Below are positions 1 to 8,589 of a stretch of 64,000 nt of DNA, one piece after another (positions within the stretch are counted from its first letter, which is position 1; every line of letters starts with the position of its first letter). This DNA comes from Acidobacteriota bacterium. GTDB lineage: Bacteria; Acidobacteriota; Terriglobia; Terriglobales; Acidobacteriaceae. The notes beneath the pieces are model-generated. The model was not told the DNA's origin, ran no database searches, and was given only the letters and a program-made list of their open reading frames with translations. Both the position numbers and the translations under genes were made by a program. Location of the stretch: NCBI GenBank assembly GCA_021780075.1, contig JAJXZL010000023.1, positions 47,289 to 111,288 of the forward strand, given 5' to 3'.

Positions 1-454
1 CCAGCTCTTCCTCAAGAGCCTCACGCATACGATCCACGTTGCGGTTTTCGCAGAAGACCAGCGGCAGTACCAGCCAGTAGTTGCGCGTGCCCACCTGGCC
101 GTCAGCGCGGTGGTAGCCCATAAACGTGCGCGCGGACAAGTGCGAGGGATCCGGTAGGGCGAATGAAACCGGCTGCCGCGTAGCTGTGTACGCGCCCGCA
201 CGATGGCGTATGTTGCGTGTGGACAGCAGGCCGCCCCGCGCGATGGGCGCTGTCACCTCGCCCACCACCATGCCATAGAGAAAGATCACGTCGCCTGGCA
301 CGAGGTCAACAAGCGCGAGTTTGTGTTTGGCGGGGATGGCCTCAATCACAGGGCAAGATGCCTGACCAAAGTGCACAAGCATTCCGGCAGCAAGTGGAGT
401 GAGCGCCACGAGCACGTTGTCGCGCGGATCGATTTGCAGAACTTTTTCCGGCAT
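1..454 (-). CDS. uxaA: Altronate dehydratase (UxaA family), N-terminal part, cut by window edge
   Basis: The 151 visible residues read as an SAF domain (about 1-95, starting MPEKVLQIDPRDNV) followed by the signature GYHRADGQVGTRNYW at about 113-127 and PLVFCENRNV, which is characteristic of UxaA-type altronate dehydratases. The enzyme dehydrates D-altronate to 2-keto-3-deoxygluconate in hexuronate catabolism, in the cytoplasm. The ATG at 454 has an AGGGA motif about 8 bases upstream. The C-terminal catalytic portion lies outside the window. It is divergent from the glycosidase and sugar-isomerase genes at 737-4046, which suits a sugar-acid catabolic neighbourhood. Galactarate dehydratase-type paralogues share this layout, so exact substrate is less certain than family. 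Confidence 0.85.
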   Translation of the reverse strand, partial: MPEKVLQIDPRDNVLVALTPLAAGMLVHFGQASCPVIEAIPAKHKLALVDLVPGDVIFLYGMVVGEVTAPIARGGLLSTRNIRHRAGAYTATRQPVSFALPDPSHLSARTFMGYHRADGQVGTRNYWLVLPLVFCENRNVDRMREALEEEL

Positions 455-736
455 GAAGACATTCCCTGAATCGGACAGTTGGATTTTTGCGAGCAGACCG
501 TCTCAGGCAAGAATACAACCTGTTGCGAACTGATCTGCTGCGGCAAGCACATCCTGCGGTCCGGCGTTCACTCCATACGCATCAGCGAAGCTGCGATCGT
601 CACGCCGCGCATGGGATACCAATACGGGAAATATTGCAGTTGGAACTCATGGAATGGTATACCTTGGCGGCGGGCTGAAGCGTCCCACAAGACAGCGTGT
701 CGAGCCAGGGCGCTTGTAAGACTAGGAGAATCGCAA

Positions 737-2236
737 ATGGAGCAAGAGAAGTGGAAGCAGGGGCTCCTGGCCACGTTTCTCGTGGCTGCAGTGCCCATGC
801 TGTATGGCCAGAAGCCGCTGGACGTAAAGGTGCAATGGGGCAAGACGGATGTGGTTTCCAAGTCCACGCCCACGCTGCAGGTGGTGGTGAATCCTCCGCT
901 GCGGCCTGGCCAGCCACTGGGCGTCGCAGCCTACAAAGCGGTGAAGGAACTGGGTGCGGACTATGTGCGCTACGTGCCGTGGTTGCCGTATCCCAAACTG
1001 GCAGTGGCTGAACTGGAGCCACCCACTGCGCAGAAGACCAGCTGGGACTTCAGCCTGATTGATCCGATGACCAAGGATTTTCTGGCTGCCACCGACGGGC
1101 ACTCCACCATTCTCAACTTCAGCACGATTCCCGCATGGCTCTTCAAGACTGAAAAGCCGGTCACTTATCCTGCCGATCCGAATGAGGTAACGTGGCACTA
1201 CACACAGGGCACTGAGCTGCAAGACCCCAGCGGCAAGGAGCTTGGCGACTACTATGCGCGCCTGGTGAGCTGGTATGTGAATGGCGGGTTTACCGATGAA
1301 AACGGCGTGCGCCATGAGTCGGGCTACCACTACAAGGTGCCTTACTGGGAAGTGCTGAACGAAGTCGATTTTGAGCACTCGATGACGCCGCAGCAGTACA
1401 CCGACCGCTATGACGCAATAGTGACCGCGATTCACAAGGTCTCGCCGGAGACGAAGTTCGTGGGGCTCGCTTTGGCCATGCCGAGCCATAACCCGGAGAT
1501 ATTCGAATACTTCCTGAATCACAACCATCATCGGCCCGGCATTCCACTGGACATGATCTCGTATCACTTTTATGCATCGCCAACCGCCTCTGAGACGATC
1601 GACAACTGGCAGTACTCCTTCTTTAACCAGGCAGATGGATTTCTGAATACGGTGCGTTATATCGAGTCGATACGCAAGCGGCTCTCGCCGGAGACGCGCA
1701 CCACCTGTGACGAGCTCGGCGTGATTCTGCCGACCGATAACACCCCCCAGGACAACGTGCCGCCGCCGGCAGCCTACTGGAACCTGGCCGGCTCGCTCTA
1801 CGCCTATCTCTACATTGAGCTGGCGCAACAACAAATTGACGTAGTGGGCGAGTCGCAACTGATTGGCTATCCCACCCAGTTTCCCAGCGTGAGCATGATG
1901 AACTGGCAGAACAACAAGCCAAATGCACGCTACTGGGTGCTGAAGCTCATCAAGGACAACTTCCATCCGGGCGACAAGCTGGCAGCAACAAATGTGGAAG
2001 GCAGGAATCAAGACGCGGGCAGCGTGGCAGCGCAGGCCTTCGTTACGCCGAGCGGGCACAAGCTGCTGCTGGCGAACAAGCGCGCGTGGGCCACGGATGT
2101 CACGCTGCCGGATGCAGACAAGGCCAGCGTCGTTGCCGTGGATGGAGAGAGCGGCGACGGTCCGGCTCGCAGCCTGAAGCCCGAGGGCGGCAAGCTCCAT
2201 CTGGAGCCCTTCGCTGTTGCGGTGGTGAGCTGGTGA
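737..2236 (+). CDS. Secreted GH39-like glycoside hydrolase
   Basis: A 499-residue protein with an N-terminal hydrophobic segment (residues 8-24) ending in LYGQ, consistent with export. The body is a TIM-barrel, clan GH-A type: WEVLNEVD places a candidate acid/base at Glu209 and CDELG a candidate nucleophile at about Glu326, a spacing typical of the clan. The best family guess is GH39 (beta-xylosidase/iduronidase type). The reading frame is open back to 479, but ATG 737 has an AGGAGA ribosome site and starts directly before the signal sequence, so I chose it. Its stop overlaps the GTG start of the rhamnose mutarotase, so the two are probably cotranscribed. Substrate is not determined by sequence; a deoxysugar- or uronate-containing glycan would fit the neighbours. 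Confidence 0.75.
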   Translation: MEQEKWKQGLLATFLVAAVPMLYGQKPLDVKVQWGKTDVVSKSTPTLQVVVNPPLRPGQPLGVAAYKAVKELGADYVRYVPWLPYPKLAVAELEPPTAQKTSWDFSLIDPMTKDFLAATDGHSTILNFSTIPAWLFKTEKPVTYPADPNEVTWHYTQGTELQDPSGKELGDYYARLVSWYVNGGFTDENGVRHESGYHYKVPYWEVLNEVDFEHSMTPQQYTDRYDAIVTAIHKVSPETKFVGLALAMPSHNPEIFEYFLNHNHHRPGIPLDMISYHFYASPTASETIDNWQYSFFNQADGFLNTVRYIESIRKRLSPETRTTCDELGVILPTDNTPQDNVPPPAAYWNLAGSLYAYLYIELAQQQIDVVGESQLIGYPTQFPSVSMMNWQNNKPNARYWVLKLIKDNFHPGDKLAATNVEGRNQDAGSVAAQAFVTPSGHKLLLANKRAWATDVTLPDADKASVVAVDGESGDGPARSLKPEGGKLHLEPFAVAVVSW

Positions 2237-2586
2237 GCGCGGACTCCGCGCCCGTCGGGACGCAACAGCTGAAGCGGTATGCCTTCATGCTGCGCCTGCG
2301 TCCCGGCGCGGCGAGCGCATACGATGAGGCGCATCGCGCCGTATGGCCGGAGATGCTGGCGTTGCTGAAACGCGCGGGCATCAGCGAATATTCCATCTAT
2401 CGCCGCGACGATCTGCTGATTCTCGCGCTGCGCGCTGTGGACTGTGAGGCCACCTGGAGCCAGATTGAAAACGACCCGGTGAACCTGCGCTGGCAGCAGG
2501 CGATGGCGCCCTACTTTGCGCCGAATGAGGGCTTGCACTCCGGCGAGCGCTTCCCGATGATGGAAGAGGTCTTTTATCTGCCCTGA
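2233..2586 (+). CDS. rhaM: L-rhamnose mutarotase
   Basis: A 117-residue small enzyme of the RhaM/RhaU family. The core KRYAFMLRLRPG near the N-terminus, followed by Y-x-x-x-H-x-x-x-W-P-E-M (YDEAHRAVWPEM) and the C-terminal region ending MEEVFYLP, match the family, which interconverts alpha and beta anomers of L-rhamnose using the conserved His. The GTG start at 2233 overlaps the stop of the preceding glycosidase by four bases; the next internal ATG (2287) would delete part of the conserved core, so GTG is preferred. Translational coupling is likely. It lies 29 bases before an AraA/FucI-type isomerase, suggesting the two act in sequence on a (deoxy)sugar released by the glycosidase. Confidence 0.87.
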   Translation: MSADSAPVGTQQLKRYAFMLRLRPGAASAYDEAHRAVWPEMLALLKRAGISEYSIYRRDDLLILALRAVDCEATWSQIENDPVNLRWQQAMAPYFAPNEGLHSGERFPMMEEVFYLP

Positions 2587-2615
2587 GGCTCGGGCATGCC
2601 TGCGAAGGAGTTGAG

Positions 2616-4046
2616 ATGAGCGCGGAGCAATCACTGCGCGTGGGTTTGTGCGGCATTGGGCTTGACGCCTACTGGAGCCAGTTTGCCGGCCTCAAGGCTC
2701 AGCTTGAGGGCTATGTGGCCCGCGTGGCGGAGCGGCTGGCGAGGCCCGGTGTCGAGGTGGTGAACCTGGGCCTTGTTGACACGCCGCAACGCGCGCAGGC
2801 TGCAGGCCGCCAGTGCCGTCGCGAAGACATCGATGTGCTGTTTCTTTACGTAACCACCTATGCGCTCTCGAATACCGTGCTTCCGCTGGTGCAGCGCGCG
2901 GGCGTTCCGGTGGTGGTGCTAAATCTGCAGCCGGAAGCGGCAATCGATTATGCGGCCTTTAACCGGCTGGAAGACCGCACGGCGATGACCGGCCACTGGC
3001 TCGCATTTTGCTCGGCGTGCCCCGTGCCGGAAATTGCCAACGTGCTCAACAGGGCGCGAATTCCATTCCACCAGGTGACGGGCGTGCTGGACGAGCCGGC
3101 CACCTGGCGGGAGATTGAGGAATGGTTGGCGGCGGCTCGCGTGCGCTCCACGCTGGCCTCGGCACGGCTTGGGCTCATGGGCCACTACTACAGCGGTATG
3201 CTCGACATCATGACCGACGTGACACTGGTTTCCATCGTGTTTGGCACGCACGTTGAGCTGGTTGAGGTGGACGAACTGAGCGCGCTGGCGGCGGAAGTGC
3301 AGGAAGACGCGGTTACGCTGCGAGCGGAGGAATTCCAATCCAGCTTTGATGTGCAGCACGATTGTCCCGCCGATGAGCTGCGACGGGCCGCGCGGACAGC
3401 GGTTGCTCTGGACAGATTTGTCGCGCGGCATGATCTGCATGCCATGGTCTACTACTACAAGGGCTCAGGCAATGCCGCCAATGAAGACACGATGAGTTCC
3501 ATCATCCTTGGCACGTCTCTGCTGACAGCGCGGCATATTCCCGTGGCTGGCGAGTATGAAGTGAAGAATGTGCTGGCGATGAAGATGATGGACGTATTGG
3601 GTGCGGGCGGATCATTTACCGAGTACTATGCGATGGACTTCAACGACGACCTGGTGCTGATGGGCCACGACGGCCCCGGACACATCGCCATTGCCGAAGG
3701 AAAGACCAAGGTGCGCCCGCTGCGCGTGTATCACGGCAAGGTGGGCCGCGGCCTGTCAGTGGAAATGAGCGTAAAGCACGGCCCGGTGACACTGCTCTCC
3801 GTTGTGGAGGACGCGGAGACGCGCTTCAAACTTGTGGTGGCGGAAGGCGAATGCGTACCGGGACCGATTCTTGAGATTGGCAACACCAACAGCCGCTATC
3901 GTTTTCCGCTGGGCGCGCGGGGTTTTGTGCATGCATGGAATGCGCAGGGGCCTGCGCATCATTGCGCAGTAGGCGTAGGCCATGTGGCCACGACGCTGGA
4001 AAAGACCGCGGCGCTGATGGGGATTGGATTCCGCCGCGTGTGCTGA
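2616..4046 (+). CDS. L-arabinose/L-fucose isomerase-family sugar isomerase
   Basis: 476 residues, cytoplasmic. The fold and the metal/catalytic residues follow AraA: AGEYEVKN gives Glu313, GSFTEYY gives Glu336, GHDGPGH gives His351, and PAHHCAV gives His448/449, almost the same numbering as E. coli AraA (306, 333, 350, 450). The family converts aldoses to ketoses with Mn2+. Overall divergence from canonical AraA and the adjacent rhamnose mutarotase mean the substrate could be another aldose such as fucose. It follows rhaM by 29 bases in the same direction and ends eight bases before the convergent glpF-like gene. The start ATG 2616 lies seven bases after a GGAGTTG-like ribosome site. Confidence 0.8.
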   Translation: MSAEQSLRVGLCGIGLDAYWSQFAGLKAQLEGYVARVAERLARPGVEVVNLGLVDTPQRAQAAGRQCRREDIDVLFLYVTTYALSNTVLPLVQRAGVPVVVLNLQPEAAIDYAAFNRLEDRTAMTGHWLAFCSACPVPEIANVLNRARIPFHQVTGVLDEPATWREIEEWLAAARVRSTLASARLGLMGHYYSGMLDIMTDVTLVSIVFGTHVELVEVDELSALAAEVQEDAVTLRAEEFQSSFDVQHDCPADELRRAARTAVALDRFVARHDLHAMVYYYKGSGNAANEDTMSSIILGTSLLTARHIPVAGEYEVKNVLAMKMMDVLGAGGSFTEYYAMDFNDDLVLMGHDGPGHIAIAEGKTKVRPLRVYHGKVGRGLSVEMSVKHGPVTLLSVVEDAETRFKLVVAEGECVPGPILEIGNTNSRYRFPLGARGFVHAWNAQGPAHHCAVGVGHVATTLEKTAALMGIGFRRVC

Positions 4047-4054
4047 TCGATGCA

Positions 4055-4783
4055 TTACACGTGGGCGAAGTGCAGCAGCAGTCCGGCAAGTGCGCCGCCC
4101 AACAGCGGACCGGCAACGGGAATAAGCGCATAACTCCAATTGGAGCCGCCTTTGCCGGGAATCGGCAGCAGCGCATGCGCGAGACGTGGTCCCAGGTCGC
4201 GCGCGGGGTTGATGGCGTAGCCCGTGGTGCCGCCGAGCGAGAGGCCGATGCCCCACACGAGGCTCGCCACCAGCCACTGCCCCACGCCGGCCGCAGGTCC
4301 CGTAGAGGAGACACCGCGTGAGCCGATGGCTCCGGCGACCACCACCAGCACCATCGTCCCGATCACTTCACTGGCGAGGTTGAAAAGCGGGCTGCGCACC
4401 GCGCCGCATGTGCAGAAGATGCCAAGCTTCGCCGCCGGGTCCGGCGACAAGCGCCAGTGTGGGCCATAGTGAAGCGTCATCAAGGAAGCGCCGCACATGG
4501 CGCCCAGCAACTGCGCGGACCAGTACGAAAGCAACTGTGTGTAGTTGCCTGTGTTCACCGCAACGGAAAGCGTGATGGCGGGATTCAGGTGCGCGCCGGA
4601 GCTGCCAAAGGCCTGCGCCACCAGCACGCCGCAGAGCACGGCCAGCGCCCATCCGGTGGTGACTACCATCCAGCCTGCATCGGCCGCGTAGGACTTGCGC
4701 AGGGTGACGCCTGCGCACACGCCATTGCCCAGAAGCACCAGAACCAGCGTACCCATAAACTCGCCAAACCATACTGAATGCAT
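4055..4783 (-). CDS. glpF: MIP-family aquaglyceroporin (glycerol facilitator type)
   Basis: A 242-residue membrane channel with six predicted helices and the two NPA motifs, HLNPAITL (about 67-69) and AINPARDLGPR (about 192-194). The Asp after the second NPA-R is the glycerol-facilitator signature, in contrast to water-selective AqpZ. The frame opens at 4792 (MFCMHS), but the AGGA motif sits immediately before that ATG and nine bases before the ATG at 4783, so MHSVWFGEF is the better start. No glycerol kinase or dehydrogenase is adjacent, so the physiological solute is open. It converges with the isomerase gene with only eight bases between stops. Confidence 0.88.
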   Translation of the reverse strand: MHSVWFGEFMGTLVLVLLGNGVCAGVTLRKSYAADAGWMVVTTGWALAVLCGVLVAQAFGSSGAHLNPAITLSVAVNTGNYTQLLSYWSAQLLGAMCGASLMTLHYGPHWRLSPDPAAKLGIFCTCGAVRSPLFNLASEVIGTMVLVVVAGAIGSRGVSSTGPAAGVGQWLVASLVWGIGLSLGGTTGYAINPARDLGPRLAHALLPIPGKGGSNWSYALIPVAGPLLGGALAGLLLHFAHV

Positions 4784-4921
4784 GCAAAACATTCCTGACG
4801 CCGCGCTCCGTTCCGGCTATGGAAGGCAAGCGCGATGAATTTGCAGACCGCAAGCATTGTGCCTTGCCGGGCCCTGCTTCGCCAAGAGACGGCTTTGCCC
4901 GTGCAGGCGGCAGACATTGCT

Positions 4922-6004
4922 TTACGGCGCAGGCCTGGTGGATACATTCGCGCCGAAATCCGCGGTGGCATACTTCGGCCAGTGCGTGAGCAACTCGTTC
5001 ACTACCGTGTGGCCGACCGTATACGCAGCTTCGAGCGAGGGCAGATACGCGCTATAGGTGCCGATGCGCTGATGGGCAAGGCTGTCTGCGGCGCTCATGC
5101 CGCGCGGCTGCTGATCGAAGTTGCTGACGGTGCGCAGCACCAGGATGCGGCTCCAGTCCACGCGCCCTGCGCCGGCCAGGCTCTTGAGCGAAAGGAGTGT
5201 GCCCGTGTCTTCCATCGCCGTGGTGGCAAACTGTCCCTGCCCGCCAGTGAAGTAACGCACCCACTCCGAGGCCCAGGCATCGAAGAGCTTGCCGTGCCAG
5301 TAGGTGGAGGAGGAAATCTCATCGCCCATAATCACGAGCGGCGGACGCTGGGCCGCAGCGCCGTCGAATTCCGCGCGAATCTGCTTCAGCTTGTCGGAGT
5401 CGGTGAGCGGGGTGTTCTTTGTCAGGTTAAACGCCCACTGGGTGAGAGCTGCATTCAGTTCATACACTTGGCCATCGAGGGGCGCGGCAGGTTGCTCGAA
5501 GGGCCGCGCTTTGCGCAGCGGGAGATAACCAGTGGACCAGTCACGCGGAATTTCGCGTGCGTCGATTTCATAGCCGAGGTCGCCATCCACCACCCAGCGA
5601 GCCCACACCGCCGAGCCCAGCGAGACGCGCTCGGGACTGCCTCCGGCGATGCCCGCGATGAGCCAGTAGGCGTGGCGAAGATCAAAGCGCGGGTCAAGAC
5701 CGAGCGCCATGATAGTGGACGCGGCATGCGCCGTGCCCTGGCCAGTAAGCACGACCATCTCACCCTGGCCGTTCATGCGTACAGCGTGATAGCCGCCGGC
5801 GAGAGGATACACACGGTCAAGATGATCGCGCTCAACCCAGAATTGCAGTTCGCCAGGCGCATCGCCGGTGTCCTGTCCCTGCTCGAACATGGCAACCACA
5901 ACGACCTTCACAGGGATGGGCTTGGGAGATGCCCGGGCAGAGAGACCGCTGAACGACACGATGACCAGCGTGAATGCGAAGAGTGCCTTGAGTTTGGGGA
6001 GCAT
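4922..6004 (-). CDS. Purine nucleoside permease (NUP) family protein, exported
   Basis: A 360-residue protein with a signal peptide (MLPKLKALFAFTLVIVSFSG...ARA) and the body of the NUP family (PF06516), including the opening VVVVAMFEQGQDTGDAPGE and a central LVIMGDEISSSTYWHG. The family was named for a fungal nucleoside permease; its fold resembles nucleoside phosphorylases, so the name may mislead about function. The frame extends to 6205 but the signal peptide fixes the start at ATG 6004. It is divergent from the exported asparaginase-like gene at 6346. I see no operon partner. Confidence 0.8.
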   Translation of the reverse strand: MLPKLKALFAFTLVIVSFSGLSARASPKPIPVKVVVVAMFEQGQDTGDAPGELQFWVERDHLDRVYPLAGGYHAVRMNGQGEMVVLTGQGTAHAASTIMALGLDPRFDLRHAYWLIAGIAGGSPERVSLGSAVWARWVVDGDLGYEIDAREIPRDWSTGYLPLRKARPFEQPAAPLDGQVYELNAALTQWAFNLTKNTPLTDSDKLKQIRAEFDGAAAQRPPLVIMGDEISSSTYWHGKLFDAWASEWVRYFTGGQGQFATTAMEDTGTLLSLKSLAGAGRVDWSRILVLRTVSNFDQQPRGMSAADSLAHQRIGTYSAYLPSLEAAYTVGHTVVNELLTHWPKYATADFGANVSTRPAP

Positions 6005-6345
6005 GGTTTGATCATAGGGCACACAGGAGCTCCACCATGCTGCAAACTCCGGCTCCGCTCGTGTCGCCTGAGGGCGATGCATTGGCCGGCTGCGCCTGCG
6101 GGAGATGGTCGCTACTTTGTCACAAAAGGATGCACTCTGCAGATTTATTTGGCCTTCATTGGGACCTGATTCTGGACGCAGTAAATTGCCAGCAGATTCC
6201 AACAATCCATGGGCATCTGGTCCACCGGGTTAATTTGGTCCGGAGCAGATGTTTTCTTTGTTTCGCGGAGCCCAACATACTAGGATGTCTGTAATTCATT
6301 GAGCGGCGCTCGTGCGGTGTGGCGCCAGCTTACGAGGTGCACATC
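6005..6345. other. Divergent intergenic region
   Basis: About 340 bases between the divergent NUP-family gene and the asparaginase-like gene. It must hold both promoters. I see no convincing coding sequence, repeat or conserved operator here; the stretch 6180-6300 is noticeably more AT-rich than the flanking genes, as expected for promoter DNA. Confidence 0.5.
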
Positions 6346-7446
6346 GTGAAGCGGTCCATTTTTTTGCGGAAGACCAGGGATGTTTCAGTTGGATTCGCCG
6401 CCGCCGCGGCAACCTTGTTTGTTCCGGCCGTGGCCGCAGGCGCGCAGCAGCCTGCGCATCACTGGGCCATTGTGGTTCACGGGGGCGCGGGCGTGATTGA
6501 ACGCTCGGCGCTTGGTCCGGAGGGCGACAAGGCGTATCGAGCTTCACTGGCGCGCGCGGCTGAGGCCGGAGCCAAAGTGCTGGAGCAGGGAGGCCGGGCG
6601 CTGGATGCAGTGGAGGCCACCGTCAACGTGCTGGAAGATGATCCGCTCTTCAATGCAGGGCGGGGTGCCGTGTTCACCGCGGACGGCAGGAACGAGATGG
6701 ACTCGGCGATCATGGATGGCTCAAACCTGATGGCGGGTTCTGTGGCGAGCGTTTCGCGCACGCGGCACCCGATCAGCCTGGCGCGGGCGGTGATGGAAAA
6801 GACTCCGTATGTTTTTCTTGTGGGCAAGGGGGCGGACGACTTTGGGGCGAGCATCGGCCTTAAGCAGGAACCGCCGAGTTTCTTCTTTACCGAGAGCCGG
6901 TGGGATTCGCTGGTGAGGCAGTTGAAGAAGGAGGGCAAGCCGATTCCGCCGCGACCGGCCGGGGTGCCACCCTTGGGTGCGACTGTGCCTGTTGCGTTTT
7001 TTGACGAGTCGCCGGGTTTGCGGCACTACGGCACGGTGGGTGCGGTGGCGCTGGACGTGCATGGGAATATTGCGGCGGGGACATCTACGGGGGGTATGCA
7101 GGCGAAGATGCCGGGACGCGTGGGCGACTCGCCGATTATCGGCGCGGGGACGTATGCGTCGAACCAGTCGTGCGCGGTATCCGGTACGGGCACGGGCGAG
7201 TACTTTATCCGTCTGACGGTGGCGCGCGAGGTGTGCAATCTTGTGCAGTTCAAACACATGCCATTGCAACAGGCGGCGGATACGGTGATTCACAAGGAAC
7301 TGGAAGCGCTGCACGGCGACGGCGGCGTGATTGCGATTACGCCGGATGGACAGATGGCGTGGAGCTTCAACACGCCGGGCATGTTTCGCGCGCAGATTCG
7401 CGAGGGCGGCAAGCTGCAGGTGGGGGTATATAACGACGAGCCGTAG
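6346..7446 (+). CDS. Isoaspartyl peptidase / plant-type L-asparaginase, exported
   Basis: A 366-residue Ntn-hydrolase precursor with an N-terminal signal peptide ending AGAQQ. Landmarks are the WAIVVHGGAG opening, FNAGRGAVFTADGRNEMD, and the autoprocessing and catalytic threonine in HYGTVGAVALD (about Thr230), followed by GTSTGGM. The precursor cleaves itself before this Thr to give alpha and beta chains, which hydrolyse beta-aspartyl dipeptides and asparagine, here probably in the periplasm. The GTG at 6346 has GAGG eight bases upstream and places the signal peptide at the N-terminus; the frame itself is open from 6319. Monocistronic. Confidence 0.88.
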   Translation: MKRSIFLRKTRDVSVGFAAAAATLFVPAVAAGAQQPAHHWAIVVHGGAGVIERSALGPEGDKAYRASLARAAEAGAKVLEQGGRALDAVEATVNVLEDDPLFNAGRGAVFTADGRNEMDSAIMDGSNLMAGSVASVSRTRHPISLARAVMEKTPYVFLVGKGADDFGASIGLKQEPPSFFFTESRWDSLVRQLKKEGKPIPPRPAGVPPLGATVPVAFFDESPGLRHYGTVGAVALDVHGNIAAGTSTGGMQAKMPGRVGDSPIIGAGTYASNQSCAVSGTGTGEYFIRLTVAREVCNLVQFKHMPLQQAADTVIHKELEALHGDGGVIAITPDGQMAWSFNTPGMFRAQIREGGKLQVGVYNDEP

Positions 7447-7870
7447 GCCACTGCGGCGCCTGTCGCAAAGTTTGCCGAAATGATCTGCAAACTTTTTGTG
7501 GAAAACCGCAAATCCCTCTCAAAGGGGGGGTGGGGGGGGTAGGGGGTACCCATCCACGGATCAGGGGTTCGTGATCCGACTGGCACGGCATGGGCCGGTT
7601 GCGGATTTCCGACACACTTTCCATTGTGCGCCGAAGCGGAGAAATACTCTGCAAATTGGGCGCAGGATTTTTTGAGGGGCTGGGTGAGGTCTGCCGGATG
7701 CTCATCCGATTCTGTGGCTGGGAGAGAAAAGACGGAATGGGTGAAGGGGAGTGGATTCCCAGGTGCCCAAAAGCGAGGCACCTGGGGCAACCATCTTCAG
7801 TGGTGGGACCCACTTTGTAATCCCGGCACCTGGGCCGGCCCCCGACCATACTGGTTCTGTTGTTGGGCCT
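7447..7870. other. Gene-free repeat-rich region with G-run tract
   Basis: No supportable gene. It contains a run of three G tracts (7, 8 and 5 Gs) at 7524-7546, and a perfect 10-bp inverted repeat CCCAGGTGCC/GGCACCTGGG at 7758-7786, whose right arm recurs at 7825-7834. These look like dispersed intergenic repeat debris, related in style to the palindromes around the broken transposase further right. Confidence 0.6.
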
Positions 7871-8455
7871 TCACTTATCCTCGTAATCGCGCATCGGATA
7901 TGCATTCGGGTTAAAGCCTGCGATTTTGCAATGGTATTGAAATCGAAAGAATCGAAACTCCCAGAGCGCACGTGGAGTAGTAAATACTGAATCTAAGGGA
8001 GATAAAGTCGAACAAATGTACTTCGGATCTAGAGTAGCGCGATCAACTCCAGTCGCGGTGTAAATATCCAATTGCATTAAATCGTCGATGATGTTGTGTC
8101 CGGCTGTTGGAGGCTTCGCAGGTATACCGAGGTGCTTCCATCGAACATCCAAATGAGAAAGCGCCTGAATCAAGTCCTTCATTTCTAAAGGAGAGATATA
8201 TACAGTTCGTCCGTCTTTGAGTATAGGGGCAGTATTTTCTCTAGGATCATTTTTGCTCACGGCGCGGAACAGCAACGGTGGATGAAAGTAGCTTCCGTCG
8301 CCTGGCTGAAAGAACAAGCGAACGATCGCTTTCAGATCAACCACATCGCTCCGTTTGTGCTGTGCAGCATTCTGGGCAACCGCGAAAGATACGAACAAGA
8401 GAGGCACAAATGCGCTTGCCCTGAACAAACAGAGGAATCGATGCATATTCTTCAT
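7871..8455 (-). CDS. Hypothetical secreted protein
   Basis: 194 residues; I do not recognise the family. A clear signal peptide (MKNMHRFLCLFRASAFVPLLFVSFAVAQ) is followed by a compact mature domain containing DVVDLKAIVRLFFQPGDGSYFHP and ending in DYEDK. ATG 8455 has GAGGTG upstream at good spacing, although the frame is open to 8788. Its base composition is visibly more AT-rich than neighbouring genes and it is surrounded by repeats, which suggests acquisition by transfer or relaxed selection. No membrane segments beyond the signal peptide and no catalytic motif is evident. Confidence 0.6.
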   Translation of the reverse strand: MKNMHRFLCLFRASAFVPLLFVSFAVAQNAAQHKRSDVVDLKAIVRLFFQPGDGSYFHPPLLFRAVSKNDPRENTAPILKDGRTVYISPLEMKDLIQALSHLDVRWKHLGIPAKPPTAGHNIIDDLMQLDIYTATGVDRATLDPKYICSTLSPLDSVFTTPRALWEFRFFRFQYHCKIAGFNPNAYPMRDYEDK

Positions 8456-8546
8456 TGGTTCACCTCGATATTTGATCACTGTACAATCCATCCGGGGCGG
8501 GTGGCCGACCCTTCCCCCGTGCAAAGCTAACTTACCTCCGACGTGG

Positions 8547-8589
8547 GTGCCCCATCCTTGCGCGGACTTATCGCGCAAGGGTGGGTACC
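8547..8589. repeat. REP-like palindrome, left copy
   Basis: Flanks GGTGCCCCATCCTT and AAGGGTGGGTACC enclose a 9-bp perfect stem CCTTGCGCG/CGCGCAAGG with a 7-base loop. It overlaps the 3' end of the broken transposase, supplying its last codons and stop. The same flanks occur in inverted orientation at 9134-9179. Confidence 0.7.

Noticed and set aside
652..668. Possible extra LacI operator near TGGAATGGTATACCTTGG
   Set aside because: Lacks the central CG and matches only half of the consensus.
722..2200. 492-codon open frame on the minus strand
   Set aside because: Antisense shadow of the GH39-like gene in GC-rich DNA; no domain and unnatural composition rich in Arg, His and Val.
4835..6169. 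444-codon open frame on the plus strand
   Set aside because: Antisense to the NUP-family gene, which has a signal peptide and family motifs.
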